Below, one piece after another: positions 46,085 through 55,804 of a stretch of DNA of 64,000 nucleotides. The stretch comes from CAYPJE01 sp964410945. GTDB lineage: Bacteria; Fidelibacterota; Marinisomatia; Marinisomatales; TCS56. Numbering within the stretch: the stretch's first letter is position 1; every line of letters starts with the position of its first letter. The translations under genes were made by a program, and so were the position numbers. The stretch lies in contig CAYPJE010000009.1 of NCBI GenBank assembly GCA_964410945.1, forward strand, positions 26,159 through 90,158. Direction: 5' to 3'. Below the pieces are notes generated by a model. It made no database searches. It was not told the DNA's origin and saw only the letters and a program-made list of their open reading frames with translations.

Positions 46085-46590
46085 GATTTAAGGCCGGTAT
46101 TGGAAACGACTCAATCGATTTTGAACTGGAACCGACCTCGGGCGGTTTTTCCGTTAAAACCAAAGAAACAACCAATACCATAGACTGTATTCGCCTGAGC
46201 CCCTTTTCGTACTCACTAATTGTTAATGGTGTCTCCCATTATCTGAGTCTGACGGAAAAAAATGGTGGTTTCCAGGTCACGCTGAACCAACAGTCCTTTG
46301 AGGTGCAGCTGAAAGACGAAACCCAGATTTTACTGGATAAATTCGGTTTCAACTCAACTCTCAGTGCAGCCGGGCAGGAAATCAAGGCTCCGATCCCGGG
46401 ACTGGTCAAACAAGTATTTGTCACACCGGGAACCGTAGTAAAAAAGAAGGATAAACTGCTGATCCTCGAAGCCATGAAAATGGAAAACGAGATCCTAGCT
46501 ACCCGTGAGGGGACGATAAAAGAAATTCATGCTGAACAGGGAGCCTCAAAAAACAAGGGCGACCTGCTGATTATAATTGAAGGAGAATAG
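46081..46590 (+). CDS. Biotin carboxyl carrier protein of acyl-CoA carboxylase
   Basis: 169 residues. The C-terminal biotinyl domain (about 98-168) carries the AMKM motif, with biotin attached to Lys133. The N-terminal 90 residues are a beta-rich region like the BT linker of propionyl/methylcrotonyl-type carboxylases. Overlaps the biotin carboxylase gene (ATGA). The biotin ligase BirA encoded at 50322 would biotinylate it. Confidence 0.93.
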   Translation: MRFKAGIGNDSIDFELEPTSGGFSVKTKETTNTIDCIRLSPFSYSLIVNGVSHYLSLTEKNGGFQVTLNQQSFEVQLKDETQILLDKFGFNSTLSAAGQEIKAPIPGLVKQVFVTPGTVVKKKDKLLILEAMKMENEILATREGTIKEIHAEQGASKNKGDLLIIIEGE

Positions 46591-46596
46591 GCTCTG

Positions 46597-47346
46597 ATGA
46601 GTTTAGGAAAAAGATTGTTATGGGGCGGCCTGGGTTGGGCCCTGGGTGGCCCGATTGGTGGAATTATCGGATTTGCCCTGGCATCAATGAGCGAACAGCG
46701 GGGTTATGATGGTACATCAAATTTCTCCAGCGGATTCCGCAGTAGTGGTTCGATCTACCAGACCCGCCCGGGGGATTTTGCCGTATCACTGCTGGTACTG
46801 TTTGCATCGGTGATGAAGGCCGATCGCAAGCTGCTTAAATCCGAACTGGAATACGTCAAACAATTCCTGCTGCGTCAGTTCAATGCACGCGATGTGAATG
46901 ATATGATGGTCCTGTTCAAGGATATCCTGGATCAGTCCTATCCCCTGCGGGATGTTTGCCGGCAAATCCAGCGTTCAATGGATCATCCCAGCCGCCTGGA
47001 ACTGGTCCATGTACTGTTCGGATTATCACAGTCCGACGGACATATCCACCCCCAGGAAATTGATATAATTGCTACAATTGCCCGCTATTTGAACATCAAT
47101 GAAAATGATTTCAAATCAATCAAGGCAATGTTTATCCGGGATACCAATGCATCCTACAAAATTCTTGAAATCAATACCGATGTAAGTGATAATGATGTAA
47201 AACGGGCCTATCGCCGGATGGCCAATAAATATCACCCGGACAAGGTGGCTCATCTGGGAGCCGAAATTCAAAAAACTGCCGAAGAAAAATTTAAAGCAGT
47301 CAATGAAGCCTACCACCATATCAAACAGGAACGGCAGATGGCATGA
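46597..47346 (+). CDS. TerB-like / J-domain co-chaperone (DjlA-like)
   Basis: 249 residues. A glycine-rich hydrophobic N-terminus ([20 protein letters not shown]) could associate with the membrane. Residues about 60-165 form a TerB-like helical domain ([20 protein letters not shown]), and the C-terminus (175-245) is a J domain with [10 protein letters not shown] carrying HPD. It should stimulate a DnaK-type chaperone. Overlaps the mutase gene by four bases (ATGA). Confidence 0.88.
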   Translation: MSLGKRLLWGGLGWALGGPIGGIIGFALASMSEQRGYDGTSNFSSGFRSSGSIYQTRPGDFAVSLLVLFASVMKADRKLLKSELEYVKQFLLRQFNARDVNDMMVLFKDILDQSYPLRDVCRQIQRSMDHPSRLELVHVLFGLSQSDGHIHPQEIDIIATIARYLNINENDFKSIKAMFIRDTNASYKILEINTDVSDNDVKRAYRRMANKYHPDKVAHLGAEIQKTAEEKFKAVNEAYHHIKQERQMA

Positions 47347-48830
47347 AGGAGAAGTCCGGCCAGTATCCCTTCACCCGCGGGATTTATCCCGAAATGTACC
47401 GCAGCCGCTTGTGGACTACCCGCCAGTATGCCGGATTCACCTCTGCTGAGGAATCCAACCAACGCTATCGCTACCTGTTAAAACAAGGGGTAATGGGCCT
47501 TTCGGTTGCCTTTGACCTTCCTACCCAGATCGGTTACGATTCGGATGCACAGATGGCGAAGGGCGAAGTGGGCCGGGTCGGTGTACCTATTTCAACAATC
47601 GATAATCTGAAACAACTATTCCAGGACATTCCACTGGATCAGGTATCCACCTCGATGACTATCAATGCCACCGCTGCTATCCTGCTGGCCGGATATATTG
47701 TTGTTGCCGAGGAGAATAATGTTTCAACCAGGTCACTAAGGGGCACGGTCCAGAATGACATCCTGAAAGAATATGTGGCCCGGGGAACCTATATATTTCC
47801 TCCCGAACCTTCCCTGCGCCTGGTAACGGATATAATTGAATTCTGTGCCCAACACGTACCTAAATGGAATACGATTTCAATCTCGGGCTACCATATCCGG
47901 GAAGCCGGCAGCACTGCCGCTCAGGAACTGGCCTTTACCCTGGCAAACGGCATTGCCTATGTGGAATCAGCTCTGGAACGTAACCTGGATATCAATACTT
48001 TTGGATCCCGGCTGTCATTTTTTTTCAATGCCCATAACGGGTTCCTGAATGAAATCGCCAAATTCCGGGCCGCCCGCCGTCTGTGGGCCAAGATCATGAA
48101 AGAACGCTTTGATGCCACCAACCCAAAAGCCTGGCTGTGCCGATTCCACACTCAAACCGGAGGGTCGACCCTGACAGCCCAGCAGGTTGACAACAATGTA
48201 GTAAGAACCACAATCCAGGCTATGTCAGCCGTTTTGGGCGGCACCCAATCCCTGCATACCAACAGTCGGGACGAGGCCCTGTCCCTGCCATCAGAGGAAG
48301 CTGCCCGGTTAGCCTTGCGCACCCAGCAGATTATCGCCGAAGAAAGCGGGATAGCCGATCATCCTGACCCTTTTGGCGGAAGCTATGTAATCGAAGACCT
48401 CACTGACCAGATGGAAAATGAAGTCAATTTAATAATCAATAAAATTGATTCACTGGGCGGTGCCGGGAAAGCGATCGAAGCAGGATGGATTCAGAATGAA
48501 ATAGCCGCCAGTGCCTACAAATACCAGAAACAGGCCGACAGCGGGGAGCGGGTAATTATCGGTGTCAATAAATACAGTGAGCAGGATGCGGTTACACCGG
48601 CTATGCTGAAAATTGATCAATCCGCAGTTGACACACAGATCAGGCACGTCCAGGAATTTAAATCAGGGCGCGACAACCAGGCAATCGCGGCCAGCCTGGA
48701 TCAAGTAAGACAGGTTGCCCGGACCAGTGAGAATTTACTGCCGGCAATAATTGATGCACTCCGCCGACGCTGTACCCTGGGAGAGATCACCGATACACTG
48801 CGTTCGGCCTTTGGTGAATTCACACCTTGA
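47343..48830 (+). CDS. Methylmalonyl-CoA mutase, catalytic (large) subunit without B12 domain
   Basis: 495 residues, only the TIM-barrel catalytic part; the cobalamin-binding domain (HxDxxG) is absent and would be encoded elsewhere. Residues equivalent to P. shermanii Tyr89, Arg207 and His244 are Tyr29, Arg147 and His184, with the same spacing, supporting methylmalonyl-CoA as substrate in place of isobutyryl- or ethylmalonyl-CoA. It interconverts methylmalonyl-CoA and succinyl-CoA. The gene lies downstream of the biotin-dependent carboxylase genes, consistent with a propionate pathway. Confidence 0.93.
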   Translation: MKEKSGQYPFTRGIYPEMYRSRLWTTRQYAGFTSAEESNQRYRYLLKQGVMGLSVAFDLPTQIGYDSDAQMAKGEVGRVGVPISTIDNLKQLFQDIPLDQVSTSMTINATAAILLAGYIVVAEENNVSTRSLRGTVQNDILKEYVARGTYIFPPEPSLRLVTDIIEFCAQHVPKWNTISISGYHIREAGSTAAQELAFTLANGIAYVESALERNLDINTFGSRLSFFFNAHNGFLNEIAKFRAARRLWAKIMKERFDATNPKAWLCRFHTQTGGSTLTAQQVDNNVVRTTIQAMSAVLGGTQSLHTNSRDEALSLPSEEAARLALRTQQIIAEESGIADHPDPFGGSYVIEDLTDQMENEVNLIINKIDSLGGAGKAIEAGWIQNEIAASAYKYQKQADSGERVIIGVNKYSEQDAVTPAMLKIDQSAVDTQIRHVQEFKSGRDNQAIAASLDQVRQVARTSENLLPAIIDALRRRCTLGEITDTLRSAFGEFTP

Positions 48831-48989
48831 CCGGTGATCTATACCACACCATTAATCTATCCTGAAAAAAGATCTCTTTATTGTGTAATTTCCCGCTTGC
48901 TTTTTTGTCTAAAGAACAGAAAGAACTTTTTTCGGATAAACACATTTAAATAGAATCTCTGAATTTCACTCCCTATGATGAGGTAAATA

Positions 48990-49736
48990 ATGCGGATTTT
49001 TTCGACAGCACTAATTTTAGTATTTTTAGCTGGGTGTGCCAAAGATACCAGTGATCTGGTTACACCCGAAACTCCCGATGCAATCCTGCCCGACAGTGAA
49101 TCACAACGTCTTGAGAATACCACCAACACCGGTGAGTTGGAGTTCACCACTGAAACCAAAACAGCTGATACGGCCGGTATAATTATTGCTGAAAAGCCAG
49201 AAGAGGCCGATGAGCCGGAAAAAACAGAAATGATACCAGCAACACCAGTTGAAATCGTCCCTGAACCGCAGCCGGTTGAAGAAATCGAACCAGTGATTGA
49301 GTCAGTTACAATTACACCACCGATTCCCAAACCGGAAGTTGTTTTTGCCGATAGCAGCTTCGAAAGCTACATGATCAAACGCGATGACTGGTTGAGTAAA
49401 ATTGCCCAGAAAGAATATGGCGACTGGCTGATGTGGAAAAAGATTTACCAGTGGAATAAAGAAACCATTGGACCAAATCCTAACCTGATTTACCCATATA
49501 ATTTCCTAGATCTGCTGAAACCGGCTGACCAGGTAAAAAAATGTGAAGTTGAATTTTATGATTATACCATCAGCAGTGGTGAAACCCTCTGGTCGATAGC
49601 AGGCAAGATTTTTGGCGACGAATTGGCCTGGATAATCCTGTACATGGATAATGAAGAAATATTTGAAGGTAATGCCGGTGAAGTCGAACCGGGAATGATA
49701 ATTAAATTGCGGAAAAAACTTGATCCCTGCGGCTAA
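48990..49736 (+). CDS. Lipoprotein with two LysM domains
   Basis: 248 residues. Lipobox LAGC (MRIFSTALILVFLAGC) is followed by a long acidic proline/glutamate-rich linker (about 20-118) and two LysM-like modules: MIKRDDWLSKIAQKEYGDWL and YTISSGETLWSIAGKIFGDE. LysM domains bind peptidoglycan, so it probably links the outer membrane to the cell wall. GAGG precedes the ATG. The 159-base gap upstream has no strong feature. Confidence 0.88.
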   Translation: MRIFSTALILVFLAGCAKDTSDLVTPETPDAILPDSESQRLENTTNTGELEFTTETKTADTAGIIIAEKPEEADEPEKTEMIPATPVEIVPEPQPVEEIEPVIESVTITPPIPKPEVVFADSSFESYMIKRDDWLSKIAQKEYGDWLMWKKIYQWNKETIGPNPNLIYPYNFLDLLKPADQVKKCEVEFYDYTISSGETLWSIAGKIFGDELAWIILYMDNEEIFEGNAGEVEPGMIIKLRKKLDPCG

Positions 49737-49739
49737 TAA

Positions 49740-50318
49740 ATGATCCCGCTCTCAAAAATATTATCCAATCTGTTCAGCCCGGTGATAGTCGCACCCAGTG
49801 CCTTCGCTATTCTTATTAACCAGACTGGCTTTCCGAACAGCAATCGTCTCATGCTCTGGCTGATTGCCTTTTTATTTACTGCAATAGTACCGGTTACTAC
49901 GTTATTAATAATGCGAAAACGCGGTTCTATTACCGACCTGGATGTTTCACGCAGGGACCAGCGGTTAGTCCCCCTTCTGGTGGGACTGGGTTCTTATGCG
50001 GCCGCATTTATCATCTTTGACTGGCTGGGAGCTGACAATCTGCCCAAGGGCCTGGTATTCTGTTCTCTGGTAAACCTGGTAGTGGTTATGTTAATCACTA
50101 AATACTGGAAGATTTCAATCCACGCCATGGGACTCACTGGCCCGCTGGCCGCCCTGTGGGTGATGTGGAATTCCTACATGCTGCCGATGGCTGCCTTGAC
50201 GGCCCTGGTTGGAACTTCGCGAGTCGTATTAAAAGCACACACTCCATCCCAGGTGATTGTTGGATCAATCCTCGGATTCGTACTGACACTGGTACAGCTG
50301 AAACTGTTTTTCTTATAG
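49740..50318 (+). CDS. PAP2-superfamily membrane protein
   Basis: 192 residues, about six membrane segments. The family's histidine regions are visible in KISIHAMG and SRVVLKAHTPSQVIVGSILG (motif 3), but motif 1 is diverged (RRDQRLVPL). It likely acts on a lipid phosphate. It begins four bases after the LysM gene. The 3' end of this gene is duplicated in decayed form at about 54301-54430. Confidence 0.75.
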   Translation: MIPLSKILSNLFSPVIVAPSAFAILINQTGFPNSNRLMLWLIAFLFTAIVPVTTLLIMRKRGSITDLDVSRRDQRLVPLLVGLGSYAAAFIIFDWLGADNLPKGLVFCSLVNLVVVMLITKYWKISIHAMGLTGPLAALWVMWNSYMLPMAALTALVGTSRVVLKAHTPSQVIVGSILGFVLTLVQLKLFFL

Positions 50319-50321
50319 ACA

Positions 50322-51101
50322 GTGCTTGATACCGGAAGAATCAGCACCCTTCTCAACCACCATCATCCCGGCTGGAAAATTCATTATTATCCCAGCGTCA
50401 CCTCAACTAACACAGCGGCGTGGGACCTGTACAAACAGGGTTTAAAATCTAATTTAATTATAATCACCGATAACCAGACCTCCGGGCGTGGACGGGGTAA
50501 ACATACCTGGCATAGCCAACCGGGGGAAGGACTCACTTTTTCAATCTTGCTCCAACCAGATCTATCAGCGGATCAGGCTGGCCTGATTCCTATTATTGCC
50601 GGTGTTTCGGTTGCCGAAGCAATAAAAAAATTAAATATCCCTGCTTACCTGAAATGGCCGAATGATATCCTTATCAATTCCCGTAAAACAGGCGGCATTC
50701 TCTGTGAAAGCCGGATTGCCGGCTCAGATATCAGCGCTGCCGTTATCGGAATCGGACTCAATGTAAATGACGAGCTTTCCTCCTATCCAGAAGAAATCAG
50801 GACAACAGCAACCAGCCTTTATCAGTCCACCGGAATTACTCATGACCGGGAGGATTTACTGATTGCAGTATTTACATCGCTGGAAAGAAATCTGCGGGAT
50901 TACTCGGTATCGGAGATCGTGCAGGAATGGAATAGATCAGGCGCTCTGATCAATAAATCCATAACAATGGTATCCGGTAATTCTACCATAAATGGTAAAT
51001 TCAAGGGGATAAATGGAAAAGGCGAGGCAATTCTGGAAATCAACGGCGAGTTGAATGCTTACGCCAGCGGGGAAATTAAACATTTCCGGGAGGCAAAATG
51101 A
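50322..51101 (+). CDS. birA: Biotin--protein ligase (BirA-type, no DNA-binding domain)
   Basis: 259 residues. GRGRGKHTWHSQPGEGLTFS (biotin/ATP loop), YLKWPNDILINSRKTGGILC-E and GIGLNVN are the class I ligase catalytic motifs. There is no N-terminal HTH, so it does not act as a repressor. It would activate the biotin carrier protein encoded at 46081. GTG at 50322 is the only reasonable start. It overlaps the CoaX gene by four bases. Confidence 0.93.
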   Translation: MLDTGRISTLLNHHHPGWKIHYYPSVTSTNTAAWDLYKQGLKSNLIIITDNQTSGRGRGKHTWHSQPGEGLTFSILLQPDLSADQAGLIPIIAGVSVAEAIKKLNIPAYLKWPNDILINSRKTGGILCESRIAGSDISAAVIGIGLNVNDELSSYPEEIRTTATSLYQSTGITHDREDLLIAVFTSLERNLRDYSVSEIVQEWNRSGALINKSITMVSGNSTINGKFKGINGKGEAILEINGELNAYASGEIKHFREAK

Positions 51102-51865
51102 TCCTGACCATCGATGTTGGTAATACAAATACCGTATTAGGTCTCTTTAAAAATGGCGACCTGGTAAAAAGCTGGCGGCTGCAAACCCACGAATCACGGA
51201 CAATCGACGAAAGCTGGGCTGTCGTTCAGCAGTTAGCCCAGACCCACAATGTGGATCTGAGCAGTTTGGGGGGAGTAGTGCTCGGGAGCGTCGTTCCGAA
51301 ATTGACTTTCGTCTTTCGTAAAATGACCACCAACTATCTCAATCTGGAGCCACTGGAGGTAAACGGATCCCTGGACATAGGCATTAAACTGCTGGTCGAG
51401 GCACCCCAGGAAGTAGGGGCTGACCGGATAGCCAATTGTTTTGCCGGGCAAAAATTATATGGGAAACCGTCAATAATCATCGATTTCGGAACAGCAACCA
51501 CCTATGATGTGATTGATGGAAACGGTAATTTTATCGGTGGTGCGATTGCTCCTGGTTTGGAGATCAGTGCTAACTTCCTGCTGGAAAAGGCCGCTCTGCT
51601 GCACCGCATCGATTTTACCGTACCTACATCCGCCATCGGCACCAATACCCAGACCAACCTTACCAGTGGTATTCTGCTGGGTGGCGCCGATCAGATCGAT
51701 GGAATGGTCCGGCGAATCAAAGAAGAAAAGGGCTGGAATGATATCCCTGTGGTAGTAACCGGCGGATTGGGAAAAGTAATTGGCGGAATCGCCAAATCAA
51801 TAACCCACTACGATGATGATTTGACGCTGAAAGGATTATATCATATTTTCAAAGCATGTCATTAA
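51098..51865 (+). CDS. coaX: Type III pantothenate kinase
   Basis: 255 residues. ASKHA-type motifs: TIDVGNTNTVLGLF (phosphate 1), GADRIANCFAG, IIDFGTATTYDVI (phosphate 2) and VVTGGLGKVIGG. It performs the first step of coenzyme A synthesis and needs a monovalent cation. Adjacent to birA, a common pairing. Two blocks of its 3' third recur nearly identically at 54565-54690. Confidence 0.95.
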   Translation: MILTIDVGNTNTVLGLFKNGDLVKSWRLQTHESRTIDESWAVVQQLAQTHNVDLSSLGGVVLGSVVPKLTFVFRKMTTNYLNLEPLEVNGSLDIGIKLLVEAPQEVGADRIANCFAGQKLYGKPSIIIDFGTATTYDVIDGNGNFIGGAIAPGLEISANFLLEKAALLHRIDFTVPTSAIGTNTQTNLTSGILLGGADQIDGMVRRIKEEKGWNDIPVVVTGGLGKVIGGIAKSITHYDDDLTLKGLYHIFKACH

Positions 51866-51923
51866 GACTCTTTCCACTTCTGCCCACCATTAAGGAATAC
51901 TTGACGACAAGGTTTTATAATTA

Positions 51924-53372
51924 ATGCTTTTCAACTCAATAGACTTCGCAGTATTCCTGCCAATTGTGTTTATTCTATATTGGTTTGGATTTAATAAAAA
52001 TTTGCGATGGCAGAATTTCCTGGTTGTTATTGCCAGTTATGTTTTCTATGCCTGGTGGGATTGGCGGTTTCTTTGGTTGATATTATTCAGTACCTGTACA
52101 GATTATTATATCGGGCTGAAAATACCACAGGAAAAAACCAAATTTGGTAAAAAAGCACTTCTGGCAGTTAGCATTACCGTTAATATTGGATTGCTGGCCA
52201 TATTTAAGTACTATAATTTTTTTATGGAAAATTTCTCAACTGCATTTTCATTATTCGGAATGAAAATTAGCACTGATTCTTTATACATCATTTTACCACT
52301 GGGAATAAGTTTTTACACATTTCAGACCTTGAGCTACACAATTGACATTTATCGTGGAAAGCTTGAACCATGCCGGGATTTTATTAGTGTAGCAGCCTTT
52401 GTTGGATTTTTTCCTCAGCTAGTTGCTGGCCCAATAGAAAGAGCTACTAATCTGATTCCCCAGTTCACGAATAAACGAATATTTCATTACGAACAAGCAG
52501 TCGACGGGTTGAGACAAATACTTTGGGGATTATTTAAAAAAATAGTCATTGCCGATAATTGCGCAAAACATGTCAACCTGATTTTTGAAGCCTATGAATC
52601 TTTATCTGGCAGTACCCTACTTCTTGGTGCGGTTTTATTTGCTTTTCAAATTTATGGTGATTTTTCCGGCTATTCTGACATTGCAATTGGAACCGCCCGA
52701 TTGTTTGGTTTCAAACTAAAACAAAATTTTGCTTTCCCATATTTTTCCAGGGATATCGCCGAATTTTGGCGCCGCTGGCATATTTCACTCTCTTCGTGGT
52801 TCAGGGATTATCTTTACATCCCAATTGGTGGCAGCAACGGCAACAACTGGTTCAAAATAAGAAATATATTGATAATATTTATTGTCTCTGGTTTCTGGCA
52901 TGGTGCTAATTGGACCTTTATAATATGGGGAGCTATCAACGCAATATACTATATTCCACTGATCATAACTGGAAGGAATAGAAGATATTTATCCATAGTT
53001 AAACCAGGTAAGTATATTCCAACAATACGTGAAATATTTGAAATATCTCTTACTTTTCTAATGACTACATTCGCATGGATTATTTTTAGAGCAGAAAATA
53101 TCAGTCATGCCATAGGATATATCTCCCGAATATTTACAAAAGGCATATTTACTCGGCCAGTATTCCCCGGCAGTGATAATTTATTAATCTTACTGATAAT
53201 TATTTTTATTTCTATCATGATTGAATGGATCGGCCGAGAGAACAAACACGCTCTCGAAAAACTGGGGCTTACCTGGTTTCGACCTTTTCGATGGATAATA
53301 TATTATTGCATCCTGATTGTGACATTGTCGTTCGCCGATAAACCTCAAGAATTTATTTACTTCCAGTTTTGA
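51924..53372 (+). CDS. MBOAT-family membrane O-acyltransferase (AlgI/DltB-like)
   Basis: 482 residues, about ten or more membrane helices. Family motifs: YIILPLGISFYTFQTLSY, GFFPQLVAGPIERA, FWRRWHISLSSWFRDYLYIP and the catalytic His region FWHGANWTFIIWG. Transfers acyl groups from the cytoplasm onto extracytoplasmic polysaccharide or lipid. The gene is noticeably AT-richer than coaX and earlier genes. Pairs with the SGNH-like gene that follows, as in other acylation cassettes. Confidence 0.93.
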   Translation: MLFNSIDFAVFLPIVFILYWFGFNKNLRWQNFLVVIASYVFYAWWDWRFLWLILFSTCTDYYIGLKIPQEKTKFGKKALLAVSITVNIGLLAIFKYYNFFMENFSTAFSLFGMKISTDSLYIILPLGISFYTFQTLSYTIDIYRGKLEPCRDFISVAAFVGFFPQLVAGPIERATNLIPQFTNKRIFHYEQAVDGLRQILWGLFKKIVIADNCAKHVNLIFEAYESLSGSTLLLGAVLFAFQIYGDFSGYSDIAIGTARLFGFKLKQNFAFPYFSRDIAEFWRRWHISLSSWFRDYLYIPIGGSNGNNWFKIRNILIIFIVSGFWHGANWTFIIWGAINAIYYIPLIITGRNRRYLSIVKPGKYIPTIREIFEISLTFLMTTFAWIIFRAENISHAIGYISRIFTKGIFTRPVFPGSDNLLILLIIIFISIMIEWIGRENKHALEKLGLTWFRPFRWIIYYCILIVTLSFADKPQEFIYFQF

Positions 53373-53380
53373 TTACAGCG

Positions 53381-54250
53381 ATGAAGACCTTTCTTACCAG
53401 AATATTAGTTTTTTTCTTCATTTATGTCTCCTTGAATTTCTGCATAAACAAATTAATATTTCATTTCCAAAAGCCACCAATACAGCCAACCGACATTCTA
53501 ATTGTAGGTGATTCGCACATGGCACGAGCAGTTGATCCGGATCGGTTTACTTCAGCTGTAAATATATCCCAGCCATTTGAAACATATTTTGTTTCATATA
53601 CTAAACTTCTGTACTTATTAGAGTATTGCCGACCGAAAATAGTAATTCTGGGTTTTTCCCATCATAAACTATCGGCAACCAATGACCAAAAGTATTGGGA
53701 TAGTAAAAGAGCATTTGCAACGTATAGCAGGATATATCCAATCAACAGATTAAGAACATCCGGCCGGATTGTGCTTGGCGATTACAGATTTTATATTTCT
53801 TTTTTTAAAAATTTGTGCTTATACCCACATACAAATCATTTCAACTTCATGGGGGGTTATTACAATAACTATTTCAGCAACCTATCAGGGGTTGAGAGTA
53901 AAATTAAAAACCACTATCATATTAAAAATGATTTGGCCGGAATATCCAAAACATCAATTTCATACCTTAATAAAATTATAGACCTTTGTAAGTATCGTAA
54001 CATAGATGTTTTAATAGTTGGCACACCTGTTCACAGCGATTATTATAATTTGATCCCGGATTCAATAATTGATAAATATATACGTGAGCGCGAACAATTA
54101 ATTAAGGATGGTAACTACGTCCTTGACTACACTCAAAAATTCAATACCAACACGCTATTTTGGGATACCGATCATCTGAATCAAAATGGAGCAAATGAAT
54201 TTTCTGATAGTTTAATCAACTATTTAAGTACGATACAATTATATGATTAA
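53381..54250 (+). CDS. SGNH/GDSL-like extracytoplasmic protein partnered with MBOAT
   Basis: About 289 residues. A single membrane anchor (TRILVFFFIYVSLNFCINKL) is followed by a SGNH-like domain with GDSH near residue 45 (nucleophile Ser) and DTDHLNQNG near the C-terminus (Asp-His). Pairs of MBOAT plus SGNH protein usually complete surface-polymer acetylation or alanylation. ATG 53381 is chosen; TTG 53369 would overlap the MBOAT stop (TTGA) and is also possible. AT-rich like its partner, suggesting joint transfer. Confidence 0.8.
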   Translation: MKTFLTRILVFFFIYVSLNFCINKLIFHFQKPPIQPTDILIVGDSHMARAVDPDRFTSAVNISQPFETYFVSYTKLLYLLEYCRPKIVILGFSHHKLSATNDQKYWDSKRAFATYSRIYPINRLRTSGRIVLGDYRFYISFFKNLCLYPHTNHFNFMGGYYNNYFSNLSGVESKIKNHYHIKNDLAGISKTSISYLNKIIDLCKYRNIDVLIVGTPVHSDYYNLIPDSIIDKYIREREQLIKDGNYVLDYTQKFNTNTLFWDTDHLNQNGANEFSDSLINYLSTIQLYD

Positions 54251-54260
54251 TGAATCACTT

Positions 54261-54690
54261 GTTATTCGCTGACCTTGGCGTTAATTAGATATAGCTGACT
54301 TGACGACCTTGGTTGGGGTTTTGCAGAGCGTTTTAAAAGCACATACTCCACCACAAGTAATTGTTGCGTCAATTCTTGGATTAGTACATACACTGGCATA
54401 GTTATAACTGTTCTCTTATAGTCAGTGCATGATGCCAGAAGAATCAGTACCCTTCTAAACCCCTATTTCCCCTATTGTAAAGTTCATTTTAATCACAATA
54501 TCACCTCTTTGAAATCAGAAGTATGGATCATGTACAAACAGGGTTTATAATCTAATCGCAGACGCCAATACCCAGACCGGACTTACCAGCGGTATTCTGC
54601 TGGGTGGCGCCGATCAGATCGATGGAATGGTCCGGCGAATCTATAACCCACCACGATGATGATTTGATGCTGAAAGGATTATATCATATT
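54261..54690 (+). pseudogene. Scrambled, decayed copy of PAP2-birA-coaX segments and of the downstream sensor-like gene
   Basis: Four blocks in order: 54261-54299 resembles 55068-55106 (inside the following gene); about 54301-54556 resembles 50196-50453 (end of the PAP2 gene and start of birA) with many substitutions; 54565-54641 matches 51642-51718 of coaX at 73 of 77 bases; 54643-54690 matches 51800-51847 at 46 of 48. No open frame survives. Together with the surviving genes this shows a past duplication, with the MBOAT/SGNH pair lying between the two copies. The unequal divergence shows more than one event or later gene conversion; assembly chimerism cannot be excluded. Confidence 0.85.
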
Positions 54691-54919
54691 TATATAACCT
54701 GCCAGGAAATAAAGGATTAATTATGATTATTGTGATTCATGTCGCAAATCATCCTGTGAATAAAAATATACTTGCTATGTCTTTTGGTACTTGTTAATAT
54801 TTGCGACCCGAATAAAAAACCAAACAGGTCGTATATAGCAATAAGATCTTAATTTACAAGGACATTGATCCTTCATAATCGATTAGATTATACCCGTCTG
54901 GAGTAATCAATAGAGAAAT
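54691..54919. promoter_or_regulatory. AT-rich leader with a spaced inverted repeat GTCGCAAAT/ATTTGCGAC
   Basis: GTCGCAAAT (54741-54749) and ATTTGCGAC (54799-54807) are perfect inverse copies separated by 49 bases. They lie 110-180 bases before the sensor-like gene. They might form a long hairpin or paired binding sites; nothing else is recognisable here. Confidence 0.3.
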
Positions 54920-55729
54920 ATGATAAATAATCAAGCCGCACTCCAAAAGGCACGCCTGCTTGGTCTGATAACCGTGCTAACGATGTCATCATCTTTGTTA
55001 TACATTGTACTGTATATCATCTATGCATTTAAAACTGCCATTTATGTGAATATTGTTTTTATCGCTGGTTATTCACTGACCTTTGCATTGATTAAATATA
55101 GCCGTATCAACCTTGCTCTGCGATGGCAATTCACGGTTTATATGGTTCATATATTCATATATTCCTCAATAATATTTACCAGACAAACCGGTTTCCATTA
55201 TTATTATTTGGCAATTCCTTCATCGATTTTCCTGTTATCCAGGTATACCAACCGTTTTGAGCAAATATTTTTCGGAGCCACCTCAATAGTATTGTTCTTT
55301 ATATGTGAATTCTTCATTTCAGCGACACCGCTTATCCACCTTGATCCAACGGCCAATAATGTATTTTTCATATCCGCCATATCCCTTTTTCAAATCGGGA
55401 TAATCTTCGTTGTTTACATCTTTACCGATGAAATCAAACGGCAGGAGTCCGCCCAGGAAAAGCTGATCTCAGAACTTAGAGCCGCATCGAAAGAAATCAG
55501 GGAATTGCAGGATATAATCCCGATCTGCTCCAGTTGTAAAAAAATCCGTGATGATAAAGGCTATTGGAACTTGCTGGAAACATATCTTAATCAACATGCC
55601 GACCTGTCATTTAGTCACGGACTCTGTCCCGATTGTTCCGATGAATTTTACAGCGGCCAGGAATGGTATGAAAAAATGAAAAGGAATGCCAGCGACCAGA
55701 GTGATACAAGTCATCTAAATGCCGAATGA
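54920..55729 (+). CDS. Membrane sensor-like protein with C-terminal four-cysteine zinc-finger-like domain
   Basis: 269 residues. Six membrane helices (about 15-175), then a coiled linker ending LRAASKEIRELQDIIPI, then Cys203-x2-Cys206 and Cys236-x2-Cys239 in a block (CKKIRDDKGYWNLLETYL and FSHGLCPDC) widespread as a C-terminal output-like module in bacterial sensor proteins. No kinase or cyclase domain follows. Function unknown; a small signalling receptor is likely by architecture. A fragment of its 5' third occurs in the decayed repeat just upstream. Confidence 0.7.
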   Translation: MINNQAALQKARLLGLITVLTMSSSLLYIVLYIIYAFKTAIYVNIVFIAGYSLTFALIKYSRINLALRWQFTVYMVHIFIYSSIIFTRQTGFHYYYLAIPSSIFLLSRYTNRFEQIFFGATSIVLFFICEFFISATPLIHLDPTANNVFFISAISLFQIGIIFVVYIFTDEIKRQESAQEKLISELRAASKEIRELQDIIPICSSCKKIRDDKGYWNLLETYLNQHADLSFSHGLCPDCSDEFYSGQEWYEKMKRNASDQSDTSHLNAE

Positions 55730-55804
55730 CACTTGATTACTGTTAGGTTTTAAATACATGCACAGCATACCTGTTTTGTACAACCTGTGCAATTATGAAG
55801 TTTT

